Part shown: positions 10,213 through 18,018 of the stretch, piece after piece
Numbering within the stretch: the stretch's first letter is position 1
Layout: every line of letters starts with the position of its first letter
Assembly (NCBI GenBank): GCA_016744135.1
Contig: JADGEX010000002.1
Coordinates: 372,001-436,000, forward strand
Source of the DNA: Pseudodesulfovibrio sp.
GTDB lineage: Bacteria > Desulfobacterota > Desulfovibrionia > Desulfovibrionales > Desulfovibrionaceae
Reading direction: 5' to 3'
Length of the DNA stretch: 64,000 nucleotides
Notes under the pieces: generated by a model
Seen by the model: only the letters and a program-made list of their open reading frames with translations
Databases searched by the model: none
Told to the model about the DNA's origin: nothing
Program-made: the position numbers and the translations under genes

Positions 10213-10821
10213 TTACTCTTCCTTCAGGGAAAAAGAGTTTATATGCTGGGTCGCAAATCCCATACCGCGTCGATAGAATATGTCTAATCCTTTGGCTGCA
10301 TGGGTGATTATCCCTGGAATATGTTCGACATTTTCTTTTTTGAACGGTTCCAGAACCCAGTCACTGATCGGTTTGAATCGATCCTCCGGGCGCCCTACAC
10401 CGAGTCGAAGACGGAAAAAATCGGAAGAGCCGAGTCTTTCCTGAACCGATTCCAATCCGTTGTGACCGTTGTTGCCGCCACCCTTTTTGAATTTCATCCG
10501 TCCAACGGGAAGATCCAGTTCATCGTGAACCACGAGGATTTTTTCAGGGGAGAGGCCGTGTCGACCGCAGATTTTGGAAACGGCTTTGCCGCTGAGGTTC
10601 ATGAAAGTCATTGGTTTGGCAAGCAGCCGGTATGCTCCGGCAAATTTTGCATGCCACAATTCATAATCACCAGATTCATCGATTTGTTCCAGACGCATAG
10701 CTTTGCGGTCTGCTCCAAGTCGCAAAAGATGGTCTACGAGCATGAACCCGATGTTGTGTCGGGTTTTCTCGTACTGTGAGCCGGGGTTGCCCAAACCGAT
10801 GATTGCGCTTTTGTAATCCAT
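10213..10821 (-). CDS. pth: Peptidyl-tRNA hydrolase
   Basis: About 202 aa. It releases peptides from prematurely dissociated peptidyl-tRNA. Family signatures are GLGNPGSQYEKTRHNIGF (catalytic His22), MTFMNLSGKAV and VHDELDLPVG with GGGNNGHNGL. ATG at 10819-10821 (MDYKSAIIGLGN) is preferred because it gives the family N-terminus. It follows rplY, a common pairing in bacteria (rplY-pth). Confidence 0.97.
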   Translation of the reverse strand: MDYKSAIIGLGNPGSQYEKTRHNIGFMLVDHLLRLGADRKAMRLEQIDESGDYELWHAKFAGAYRLLAKPMTFMNLSGKAVSKICGRHGLSPEKILVVHDELDLPVGRMKFKKGGGNNGHNGLESVQERLGSSDFFRLRLGVGRPEDRFKPISDWVLEPFKKENVEHIPGIITHAAKGLDIFYRRGMGFATQHINSFSLKEE

Positions 10822-10900
10822 GATCCGGTTGTGTCTGAAATTTATATGGTCGGTGACAGACTGGAGTCTATCAGCCTCTTTGAGCGGAGGCAAAAATAAT

Positions 10901-10927
10901 CCCGGAGCGTGAAATCACGCTCCGGGA
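10901..10927 (-). terminator. Terminator after rplY
   Basis: Perfect 11-bp G+C-rich stem (CCCGGAGCGTG / CACGCTCCGGG) with a 5-nt loop, followed on the minus strand by ATTATTTTT. It lies 25 bases beyond the rplY stop, suggesting that rplY and pth are at least partly separated transcriptionally. Confidence 0.85.
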
Positions 10928-10952
10928 AGTCTGTGTATTGTAAAGGGTGAGA

Positions 10953-11594
10953 TTATTCGGATTCGTCCTCACCGACGACTTCAGTGACGATGGCTTCGTC
11001 TTCGTCGCCACCGATCTCTTCTTCTTCCTCACGTGCAGGCTGGACTGCAACAACGGCGTAGTTCTCATCAAATACCGGGGTGACGCCTTCGGGGAATTCC
11101 ACGTTTTCGATGTGGATGGAATCCATGATATCCAATTCGGTGATATCGATAACAATGGAGCTGGGAATTTCAAGAGGCTTACAGATGACTTCGATGGAGT
11201 CACGGTAGAGTTCCATAACACCACCGAGCTTGACGCCCTTGGAATCTCCAGTGATCTCGAAGTGGACGGAAACCTTGATTTCGCTGTCCAAATCTACACC
11301 AAAGAAATCTACGTGCTCGGGTACACCTTTAACTGGCTCGTTGCGGACGCGCCACAACAGAGAAGGAATGGTTTCAGTCTTGCCTTCTTTTTCCAGAACC
11401 AGGTCAAAGACCTGTGCGCTACCCAGAGCGGAATATGCTTTCTGCAAGGGGACCATCGCTACTTTGACGGGGATGTTTGCGCCCTTGGCATCATAGTAGA
11501 TGCCGGGGACCATACCAGTGGTACGGAGGCGGCGGTTCGGGCCCTTGCCCATTTCTGTGCGTTCCTGAACGTTAAGTTTCAGCAGGTCAGCCAT
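10953..11594 (-). CDS. rplY: 50S ribosomal protein L25, general stress (Ctc) type
   Basis: 213 aa: the two-domain Ctc form. The N-terminal L25 domain binds 5S rRNA (RTEMGKGPNRRLRTTGMVPG), the C-terminal domain is beta-rich (TL5-like), and the tail is very acidic (repeated Glu/Asp in the last 25 residues). Part of the prs - rplY - pth gene order. Start ATG at 11592-11594 gives the normal MADLLKLNVQ N-terminus with AGGAGA upstream. Confidence 0.96.
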   Translation of the reverse strand: MADLLKLNVQERTEMGKGPNRRLRTTGMVPGIYYDAKGANIPVKVAMVPLQKAYSALGSAQVFDLVLEKEGKTETIPSLLWRVRNEPVKGVPEHVDFFGVDLDSEIKVSVHFEITGDSKGVKLGGVMELYRDSIEVICKPLEIPSSIVIDITELDIMDSIHIENVEFPEGVTPVFDENYAVVAVQPAREEEEEIGGDEDEAIVTEVVGEDESE

Positions 11595-11671
11595 GATGTT
11601 TCTCCTGTTACGCCCTGGCCGTTCACTATGAACGGACGCTCGCGCTTCAATTGGTTTACGGGATGATTCCC

Positions 11672-12613
11672 TTATACGAAGAGTACGGACACGGATGATT
11701 CCGTGTGTACATTATTAATGGCTTTTGCCAACAGGGAAGCCACAGAGCGCTGCTTGATCTTGCTGCAGGTCTGAGCTTCTTCGTTGAGCGGGATGGTGTC
11801 GGTGACAACCACCTCGGAAAATGCGGAGTCTTCCAGTCGCTTGATGGCCGGACCGGACAGAACCGGGTGTGTGGCACAAGCCAACACGTCCTTGGCACCG
11901 TTTTCCATGATGACATTCGCAGCGGCACACATGGTACCTGCGGTATCGATCATGTCGTCGATGACCACGGCGACCTTGTCTTTTACATCACCGATGATGT
12001 GCATGGCTTTGGCCTGGTTCGGGGCGTCGCGGCGTTTGTCCACGATAGCCAGAGATGCACCGAGGCGTTTGGCGTAAGCACGGGCACGTTCTACGCCACC
12101 GGCATCGGGAGAAATAATGACGAAATCTTCATCATTGCGTTCGCGCAGGTGTTCAAGCAGGGCAGGAGCGGCAAACAGGTTGTCTACCGGACAGTTGAAG
12201 AAGCCCTGAATCTGACCAGCGTGCAAATCAATGGTTACCAGACGCTGCATGCCTGCCGTGGAGAGCAGGTCGGCAACCATCTTGGCGGAAATCGGTGCGC
12301 GGGGCACGACCTTGCGATCCTGACGAGCGTATCCGAAATACGGTACCACTGCTGTGACGCGAGATGCGCTGGCACGCTTGAGTGCGTCCAGCATAAGACA
12401 GAGTTCCATAAGGTGAAAGTTGACAGGGGAACAGGTGGGTTGGACTACGAAGACATCGTCGCCGCGAACGTTCTCACCGATTTCGATGCGGATTTCTCCG
12501 TCGGAGAAACGCTCACGCAGAACCGGGGAAGCTTTTGTCCCCAGATGTTCGCAGATAGCGTCGGCCAGTTTCGGACTTGCGGACCCACTGATGATTTTCA
12601 GTTCACCGTGCAT
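11672..12613 (-). CDS. prs: Ribose-phosphate pyrophosphokinase (PRPP synthetase)
   Basis: About 313 aa. Makes PRPP from ribose 5-phosphate and ATP for nucleotide, His and Trp synthesis. Signatures: [16 protein letters not shown], the ATP-binding [10 protein letters not shown], and the PRPP loop [12 protein letters not shown]. Start ATG at 12611-12613 ([12 protein letters not shown]) is set by homology, with GAGG about 11 nt upstream; the longer open frame upstream runs through tRNA-Gln and is not coding. The tRNA-Gln gene is 32 bases upstream on the same strand. Confidence 0.97.
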   Translation of the reverse strand: MHGELKIISGSASPKLADAICEHLGTKASPVLRERFSDGEIRIEIGENVRGDDVFVVQPTCSPVNFHLMELCLMLDALKRASASRVTAVVPYFGYARQDRKVVPRAPISAKMVADLLSTAGMQRLVTIDLHAGQIQGFFNCPVDNLFAAPALLEHLRERNDEDFVIISPDAGGVERARAYAKRLGASLAIVDKRRDAPNQAKAMHIIGDVKDKVAVVIDDMIDTAGTMCAAANVIMENGAKDVLACATHPVLSGPAIKRLEDSAFSEVVVTDTIPLNEEAQTCSKIKQRSVASLLAKAINNVHTESSVSVLFV

Positions 12614-12645
12614 GATGACAATTACCTCATGGTTATAAAAAAAAG

Positions 12646-12720
12646 TGGCTGGGGCGGGAGGACTCGAACCCCCGAATACCAGGACCAAAACCTGGTGTCT
12701 TACCACTTGACGACGCCCCA
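12646..12720 (-). tRNA. tRNA-Gln (anticodon UUG)
   Basis: 75-nt cloverleaf on the minus strand: acceptor TGGGGCG pairing with CGCCCCA, D-loop AGTGGTAAGAC, anticodon stem CCAGG/CCTGG with loop TTTTGGT (anticodon TTG), T-loop TTCGAGT, and encoded CCA. Position between ispE and prs is conserved in this bacterial group as far as I recall. Confidence 0.96.
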
Positions 12721-12721
12721 A

Positions 12722-12848
12722 CGAAATTTGCCGATAAGCGGTCGATTGCTTCGTTGCTGCGCGAAATTCCGATCCTTGCGTATGAGAATACGCGGCGGCC
12801 TTGAATTTCGCTTGCGCCTCGCACTCGACCATTTCTCGGCAAATTCCG
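12722..12848. repeat. Long imperfect inverted repeat between ispE and tRNA-Gln
   Basis: A 127-bp hairpin-forming element. The outer arms (12722-12745 and 12825-12848) pair over about 23 bases with a few mismatches; inner arms GCGAAATTC / GAATTTCGC (12761-12769, 12803-12811) and an apical GCGTAT-GAGA-ATACGC stem (12778-12793) continue it. It looks like a non-autonomous MITE-like or REP-like element rather than a gene. Three smaller stems follow at 12878-12928. The whole interval 12721-12955 contains no convincing gene. Confidence 0.7.
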
Positions 12849-12955
12849 TCCCAATTTATCGGGAGGTTGCCGTGGGCGTCTGCGGAGCAGACTGCCGTCG
12901 TCGGTGAGACGCATTCGCTGTGTGAGCGATACGACCTTTATCTTTGATGGAAAAT

Positions 12956-13837
12956 CTATCGACAATCCATCGTGAAAATTTCAATTCCGTCTTTTTCGAG
13001 AGCTTTTGCAGCAATCATTGCTGTGTCTCTGTTTTGGTAAAGGCCAAACAAAGAAGCTCCAGACCCGCTCATCGCGGCTGTTTCTGCCCCTGAGGTCATG
13101 ATTTTTTCCTTTATTTCCTGTAGTCTTGGATGTTTTTCGAAGACAACAGGTTCAAAGTCGTTTGTCATTTCTCTGGGCGAAACGGGAGATGGAGTCTTAG
13201 TATCAGATTCTCGGGTTGTCAAGGATTGGTGAACCTTTGTTGCGTTGTTTTTTTTATCCCAAGCCGAGAATGCCCATGGAGTGGAAACTTCAATGTCGGG
13301 GCAAGCTATTAGGAGCGTCATTCCTGATAAAGTTACGGACGCTGGTTCGAGCTTGTCCCCGATGCCTGTGGCCCAGGCCGGACCATCCATGAGAAAGAAA
13401 GGAACGTCTGCCCCCAGCGATGCAGCCAGCGAGAGCATGGCTTCTTGTGAAAGACCTTTGTCTCCTGCTTCGGTGTTGAGCCATGTGAGCATGGCTGCGG
13501 CATCGGAGCTGCCGCCACCAAGTCCGCCGCCCATGGGGATATTTTTTGTCAGTGTGACGAAAATACCGGGATGAAACCCTGTAGCTTCGCCGAATCGTTT
13601 CCATGCCGTATACATGAGATTTGAAGTCGTCTCGAGTTCCGGTTTTTCCGGGCAGCGAATGTAAAAATGTTCGTCATGGCCAGGTTCGATCTTGATAAGA
13701 TCACACGGTGTATCCACAGGAAAGAACAGAGTACGCAGTTCGTGATAACCGTCTTCACGCAGCCCAATGATTTCCAGATGCAGGTTGATTTTGGCCGAAG
13801 CGACGAGTGTGGCAGGATTCAATAGTCTATTCCTCAT
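12956..13837 (-). CDS. ispE: 4-diphosphocytidyl-2-C-methyl-D-erythritol kinase IspE
   Basis: 293 aa GHMP kinase of the non-mevalonate isoprenoid pathway. Signatures: AKINLHLEIIGLREDGYHEL at the N-terminus, the ATP loop IPMGGGLGGGSSDAA, and the C-terminal MSGSGASLFGL. Upstream of tRNA-Gln and prs on the same strand, separated by the inverted-repeat interval. The start (13835-13837) lies just after the terminator of the degP-like gene. Confidence 0.96.
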   Translation of the reverse strand: MRNRLLNPATLVASAKINLHLEIIGLREDGYHELRTLFFPVDTPCDLIKIEPGHDEHFYIRCPEKPELETTSNLMYTAWKRFGEATGFHPGIFVTLTKNIPMGGGLGGGSSDAAAMLTWLNTEAGDKGLSQEAMLSLAASLGADVPFFLMDGPAWATGIGDKLEPASVTLSGMTLLIACPDIEVSTPWAFSAWDKKNNATKVHQSLTTRESDTKTPSPVSPREMTNDFEPVVFEKHPRLQEIKEKIMTSGAETAAMSGSGASLFGLYQNRDTAMIAAKALEKDGIEIFTMDCR

Positions 13838-13842
13838 AGAAG

Positions 13843-13868
13843 AAGGGGGCTCCGTGTGGAGCCCCCTT
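13843..13868 (-). terminator. Terminator between the DegP-like gene and ispE
   Basis: Perfect 11-bp stem (AAGGGGGCTCC / GGAGCCCCCTT) with a 4-nt loop, placed 5 bases past the protease stop codon. The minus-strand T-run is short (TTCTTCT). Confidence 0.8.
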
Positions 13869-13873
13869 TGATT

Positions 13874-15289
13874 TTACTTGTCGAGCGGCAGTGCCACGAA
13901 ACTGTTCTGGCCCTGTCGTTTGATGAGGAGCATGACCGCGCCACGCTTCTTGTCGCGTTTAATGACGCTTTTTAGCTCTGCCACAGTGTTTACATCTTTC
14001 TGGTTGGCCTGAATGATGACGTCGCCTTGGCGGATACCTTCCTCTCCGGCTGCAGTGTTGCGGTCGACCGTGACCACAACCAGTCCCTGCGTTTTGTCCA
14101 GACCGAGAGCCTGTGCTTCTTGGTCGGTGACGGACTTCAGCTGCATGCCAAGAACTTCGGCAGTCTTAGTCGGTCCCTGACCTTTGGGGGTCATGGCGGC
14201 CAGAGATTTGTCATTGCGTTGGCCTAGGGTAACGTTTTTGGCCACCTTTTTGCCTTTACTCCATAGACCGAGTCGAGCCTTGTCTCCCGGTGCCAGGCCT
14301 GCGATTTGTTTGAGCAGATCATTATTGTCTTCGACTTTTTTGCCGTTGACTTCAAGGATGACATCGCCTTGCTTGACTCCACCCTTGTCGGCCGGAGAAC
14401 CTTTGCCCACAGAGGCAATCAATGCACCAGTCGGTTCGGACAGGCCGAGAGCCTTGGCTTGGGTTTCACCCACGCGCTGGATGGTTACGCCAAGCCAGCC
14501 GCGTTGCACTATCTTGCCTTGCTGGAGCTGGCGGATGATTTTCTCAGCCTGGGTGCTTGGGATGGCAAAGCCAATGTTGTCGGCAGCAGCGTTGATGGCT
14601 GTGTTGATGCCGATTACTTCACCGCGCATGTTGAGCAACGGACCACCGGAGTTACCGGGGTTGATGGATGCATCGGTCTGAAGGAAGTTGTCGAACGGTC
14701 CGGCCCCGATGATACGGTGTTTTGCTGAAATAATGCCAGCTGTGACGGTATTATCCAAGCCGAAGGGGTTGCCGATGGCCAGAACCCATTCGCCGACCTG
14801 AATGGCGTCGGAATTGCCAAGAGGTAAGATGGACAGTGTTTTGTCAGCCTTGATCTTGATGACAGCCAGATCGGTCTCGCGGTCTGCGCCGACAACTTTG
14901 GCTTCATATATTTTTTTATTGTCCTGAAAACGGACGGTCACTTTGTCTGCGCCTTCGATGACGTGATTGTTGGTCACGATCAGGCCGTCGCTGGTGATGA
15001 CGAAGCCGGAACCCTGCCCCAACTGTTTGCGGGGTTGCCCCTGTTGTTGGCCGAAGAACTGGTCGAATCGGTCGAAAAATTCGTGGAACGGGTGTCCTTC
15101 CGGGACCTGTTGACGGAATTGCTGTCCGTGTCCGGGCGCGGCAGTTTTTTCTGTTGAAATGAAAACAACAGCCTTACCTGCCTTGGCGGCCAGCTCCGTG
15201 AACACGGGTAGTCCGTTGGCTTGTGCAATGAGCGGCACAGCCATGATAAAGGCAAAAGCGAGAGTGAGTGTTTTGAATTTGCGAATCAT
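13874..15289 (-). CDS. DegP/HtrA-family periplasmic serine protease (DegQ/MucD type)
   Basis: 471 aa. Signal peptide (cleavage near AQANG, residue 25), trypsin-like domain with catalytic His109 (TNNHV), Asp140 (ETDLAVIKI) and Ser214 (PGNSGGP), then two PDZ domains (GWLGVTIQRVG onward, and a second ending KRQGQNSF). It acts as a periplasmic protease/chaperone for misfolded envelope proteins. A Gln-rich LA loop (FGQQQGQP) precedes the catalytic domain, as in other DegP proteins. Confidence 0.95.
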   Translation of the reverse strand: MIRKFKTLTLAFAFIMAVPLIAQANGLPVFTELAAKAGKAVVFISTEKTAAPGHGQQFRQQVPEGHPFHEFFDRFDQFFGQQQGQPRKQLGQGSGFVITSDGLIVTNNHVIEGADKVTVRFQDNKKIYEAKVVGADRETDLAVIKIKADKTLSILPLGNSDAIQVGEWVLAIGNPFGLDNTVTAGIISAKHRIIGAGPFDNFLQTDASINPGNSGGPLLNMRGEVIGINTAINAAADNIGFAIPSTQAEKIIRQLQQGKIVQRGWLGVTIQRVGETQAKALGLSEPTGALIASVGKGSPADKGGVKQGDVILEVNGKKVEDNNDLLKQIAGLAPGDKARLGLWSKGKKVAKNVTLGQRNDKSLAAMTPKGQGPTKTAEVLGMQLKSVTDQEAQALGLDKTQGLVVVTVDRNTAAGEEGIRQGDVIIQANQKDVNTVAELKSVIKRDKKRGAVMLLIKRQGQNSFVALPLDK

Positions 15290-15421
15290 AAAGCCTCCGA
15301 AAAAAATAATGCGAAAAACAGGATGGCGGTATTTAGCCGCTTTTTGGAACTATAGGCCTTTTTTATCAGTTGTAAACAGTGTGAATGAATTTGCACGCAA
15401 CAAAATGTGCATTGCACAGTC

Positions 15422-15450
15422 TTGAAGACGAAACACTTGCCTTTTTATCA
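15422..15450 (+). promoter_or_regulatory. Candidate promoter for tRNA-Arg
   Basis: TTGAAG (15422-15427), a 17-base spacer and TTATCA (15445-15450) sit about 27 bases before the tRNA 5' end. It is a moderate match to a housekeeping promoter and the only reasonable one seen in 15290-15476. Confidence 0.4.
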
Positions 15451-15476
15451 GCGGTCGGATAGGAGAAATTCCCCGT

Positions 15477-15553
15477 GCCCCCATAGCTCAGGTGGATAGA
15501 GCACAGGATTCCTAATCCTGGTGCCGCGTGTTCGAATCGCGCTGGGGGCACCA
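15477..15553 (+). tRNA. tRNA-Arg (anticodon CCU), prophage attachment gene
   Basis: 77-nt cloverleaf: acceptor GCCCCCA/TGGGGGC, anticodon stem CAGGA/TCCTG with loop TTCCTAA (anticodon CCT), T-loop TTCGAAT, encoded CCA. Bases 15506-15553 are repeated at 59671-59718, so the 3' half is the attL core and was probably supplied by the phage. The T-stem here contains a T-G wobble (15529/15539) that the right-hand copy lacks. Confidence 0.96.
15506..15553 (+). other. attL: left copy of the prophage attachment core
   Basis: 48 bp matching 59671-59718 at 45 positions. The first 22 bases, covering the anticodon loop, are identical and are the likely crossover region for a tyrosine integrase; the three differences (15528, 15539, 15540) all lie in the T-stem. 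Confidence 0.92.
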
Positions 15554-15966
15554 ATGAAATCAAGGGCTTGTACTGTGTGTCAGTGCAAGCCCTTTGATAT
15601 TTTTCTAACGTATTTCTATCTCTACGACGGCAAACCTCTCCCTTATAAGGCTGAGAAGCCCCCCTCTGCGAGCGTCTTTCTTCCCCTTTGCCAGCCTCTG
15701 TCTATCGTCGCGACCGCTCCTGCGGGCGCATCCATCGACCAGAGCGCCGCTCCTCTTCGTCCCCCTCACCCCCTTTTAAATAAAAGCTTATCAGAAGGTC
15801 TAAGGCGAAATTCAAAAGGCCGCAGAGTCTTTTGGGTCCTCCTGAGCATCCTTCGGATACGGGGGCTATCGAGCGCGTTTCTTCTGCATTCTTTGGTCGG
15901 TAAAATTATTACAATTTTACAATTCGTGCAGCCGGTTGCTGATCCTTTTGAGATGGAGGTGGCCTG
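15554..15966. other. Left prophage intergenic region
   Basis: No convincing gene. It holds the tRNA terminator, a TTTCTATC site at 15613-15620 that also occurs near attR (possible integrase arm site), one AGGTCTAAGG repeat at 15796-15805, and a GTAAAAT-N7-ATTTTAC dyad at 15900-15920 about 45 bases before the primase-helicase gene. Confidence 0.6.
15562..15609 (+). terminator. Terminator downstream of tRNA-Arg (phage-supplied)
   Basis: AAGGGCTTG pairs with CAAGCCCTT, extended inward by ACTG/CAGT, and is followed by TGATATTTTTCT. It lies inside the prophage, so the phage replaced the host terminator (now at 59730) along with the 3' half of the tRNA. Confidence 0.75.
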
Positions 15967-17649
15967 ATGGGTGACGACATCAAGAAAGAAATCGGCGCGG
16001 CGGTTGAGCAGGAACGTGCGGAGCATGAGCAGGCTCAGGCTGAAAAGGACGCTCAGAAACAGAGCAAAGAGCCGGATCGCGGGAAGGGATATATCGACCA
16101 ACTCAAGATTGATTTCGATGATAACCACCTGGGTGACGCTCGGCGATTCTCTTCCGCTTTTTCCGGTAAAATGGTTTTCGATAATATTCAGGGGCGTTGG
16201 TACCAGTATAATTGTACCCATTGGTTTCAGGACAGAGGGCGAGTCCAGATACATAAAGTGACCGAGATCGCGAAAGATTTTAAGGCGCAATCTGATTACT
16301 ATGGACGGCAAATAGCCACAATCATGGCCTCTCAAGAATATATTGAAGCGAATTCGCAGGCAGCAAAGAATGCTCAGATCAAACCATTCCAGAAACAAAA
16401 GAATGCTTGGGCTGCCAGAGCCAAGGAGTTGAAAGACCCGACACGGATCAACAAAGTTCTCAGCATGGCGGGCGTGGCCACGCCAGGATATCTCGGAATC
16501 GTTGGCAAGGAATGGAATCAGGACCCTTATCTTTTTGCGTGCGGAAACAAGGTGCTTGACCTTCGTAATGGCAAGGCTCTTGACCCTGATCCAGCGTTTT
16601 ACATCAACCGAGCATCTGAAATTGAATGGACCAGCCTTAATGCCGAGAGTGAATTGTGGGATGAGTTCCTGAGTCAGGTTTTCAATCAGGATCAGGAACT
16701 CATCGACTACATTCAAAAATGTGTGGGTTACTGGATGACCGGCCTGATGACTTTTCAGGAGTTCTATTGCCTATGGGGTCCGCAGGGCCGCAACGGCAAG
16801 GGAGTCTTTTTCCGAACCTTGAGGAAGGTCATGGGGTCGTATTTTCAGATGATGCCTTCCAAGTATCTGCTCGATGAAAAGAGTCTGCAGAATACGGACA
16901 AACCGGATCAGCACCTTGTGTCTCTGGAACACACCAGACTGGCTTGCGCCTCTGAGGCACCGAAACGTGCCAAGTTTTCAGAGGGTGCCATCAAGCAACT
17001 TTCCGGCGGCGACCCTATCACTTGTCGAGGGATGTACTCACTCGATGTGACCGAGTTTATACCCAAGTTCAAGATGCTTTTTGCCACGAACCGAGTTCCG
17101 GCTGTGAATGGTGATGACAAGGCGTTTCAAGAACGACTGCGCATCATCAAATTCCCCTGCACATTTAAGCAGGGGGCTGAAGCTGATCCAGAAGCCAAGG
17201 TCTATCCCATGGACCCGCAGCTGGAAAACAAGTTGCACACCTCTGAGAACCTGACAGGTATTTTGGCCTGGTGCGTGCGTGGTGCAATTGCTTTCATCTC
17301 AAGCGGCACGCTGGTTCCCCCAGAGTCCGTCTTGTCTGACACAAAGGACTTCATGGAATCCAATGATTTTGTGGGTGAGTTCATCAAGGATTGTTTGGAC
17401 GTTCATTCGGATGCGCCGGACACGAACGCCCCTGAAGAGTGCAAAACCCAGATGAAGGTCATTTACGAATTATTCAAGAAGTGGAGCACCGAAGAAAAGT
17501 CCATACCGGAGCAAAAGGTGTGGGCCATGAACACTTTGGGGAAAGACTTCGGAAACAGGACTGATTTGTTCAAGGTTTCTCCAAAGAATAAGGTGTTTTA
17601 TAATGTGACAATCAAGAAGGTTTGGCAGGAGTCTAATGATGCTTTTTGA
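15967..17649 (+). CDS. P4-type phage primase-helicase (D5_N / SF3 helicase)
   Basis: 560 aa. Acidic/charged N-terminus, a D5_N-like central region, then a superfamily 3 helicase core with Walker A GPQGRNGKGV (residues 271-280), a Walker B-like RLACASEAP, and the sensor segment MLFATNRVP. SF3 helicases of this family unwind the phage or plasmid origin and often initiate replication. ATG preceded by GGAGGTGGCCTG. First gene after attL, flanked by GGTCTAAGG repeats. In the excised circle it would lie downstream of the early operon. Confidence 0.9.
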   Translation: MGDDIKKEIGAAVEQERAEHEQAQAEKDAQKQSKEPDRGKGYIDQLKIDFDDNHLGDARRFSSAFSGKMVFDNIQGRWYQYNCTHWFQDRGRVQIHKVTEIAKDFKAQSDYYGRQIATIMASQEYIEANSQAAKNAQIKPFQKQKNAWAARAKELKDPTRINKVLSMAGVATPGYLGIVGKEWNQDPYLFACGNKVLDLRNGKALDPDPAFYINRASEIEWTSLNAESELWDEFLSQVFNQDQELIDYIQKCVGYWMTGLMTFQEFYCLWGPQGRNGKGVFFRTLRKVMGSYFQMMPSKYLLDEKSLQNTDKPDQHLVSLEHTRLACASEAPKRAKFSEGAIKQLSGGDPITCRGMYSLDVTEFIPKFKMLFATNRVPAVNGDDKAFQERLRIIKFPCTFKQGAEADPEAKVYPMDPQLENKLHTSENLTGILAWCVRGAIAFISSGTLVPPESVLSDTKDFMESNDFVGEFIKDCLDVHSDAPDTNAPEECKTQMKVIYELFKKWSTEEKSIPEQKVWAMNTLGKDFGNRTDLFKVSPKNKVFYNVTIKKVWQESNDAF

Positions 17650-18018
17650 GAATAACAGTGAACGAAGGTCTAAGGTGTGGTCGAAGGCGAGGTCTAAGGC
17701 TCAACTTGTTAATTCTCTTGTGTTTATTCTCCCTCTTAGCCCCTCTTATACCTTTTTTATACAAAGTGAAGAGAGAGAAAAAAAGAATAGGTATAAAGAA
17801 AGATTTTTTACATGGGGGGAGTATCTTGATTTTAGGTCTAAGGGTCTAAGGTGTCGCTCTTTTCGTTTGTATTTCATGGAGTTGGTATGCTTTTGGGGGT
17901 CGAAGATGTGGACGAAGCCTTCGACCTCTAGGTGGAGTCTTGTCGAAGGTCACCCGTTCTTCGCCCTTTTAGCTTCTAGTATGCCGCTTTTGTGCCTGTC
18001 GGCAGAGGGGGGCGGGAA
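17650..18018 (+). repeat. Non-coding region with GGTCTAAGG direct repeats
   Basis: About 370 bases with no plausible gene. Four copies of (A/G)GGTCTAAGG lie at 17666-17675, 17690-17699, 17834-17843 and 17842-17851, with a fifth before the helicase gene at 15796-15805. TCGAAG-type motifs and a CGAAG-CCTTCG dyad lie at about 17897-17948. The layout suggests iterons of a replication origin or protein-binding sites. Confidence 0.55.

Noticed and set aside
11705..12907. 400-codon plus-strand frame opposite prs and running through tRNA-Gln
   Set aside because: Antisense of prs and crosses a tRNA gene; composition effect only.
12633..12965. 110-codon minus-strand frame over tRNA-Gln
   Set aside because: Covers the tRNA and an inverted repeat; not coding.
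15521..15967. 148-codon frame beginning inside tRNA-Arg
   Set aside because: Starts within the tRNA and spans terminator and att-side sequence.
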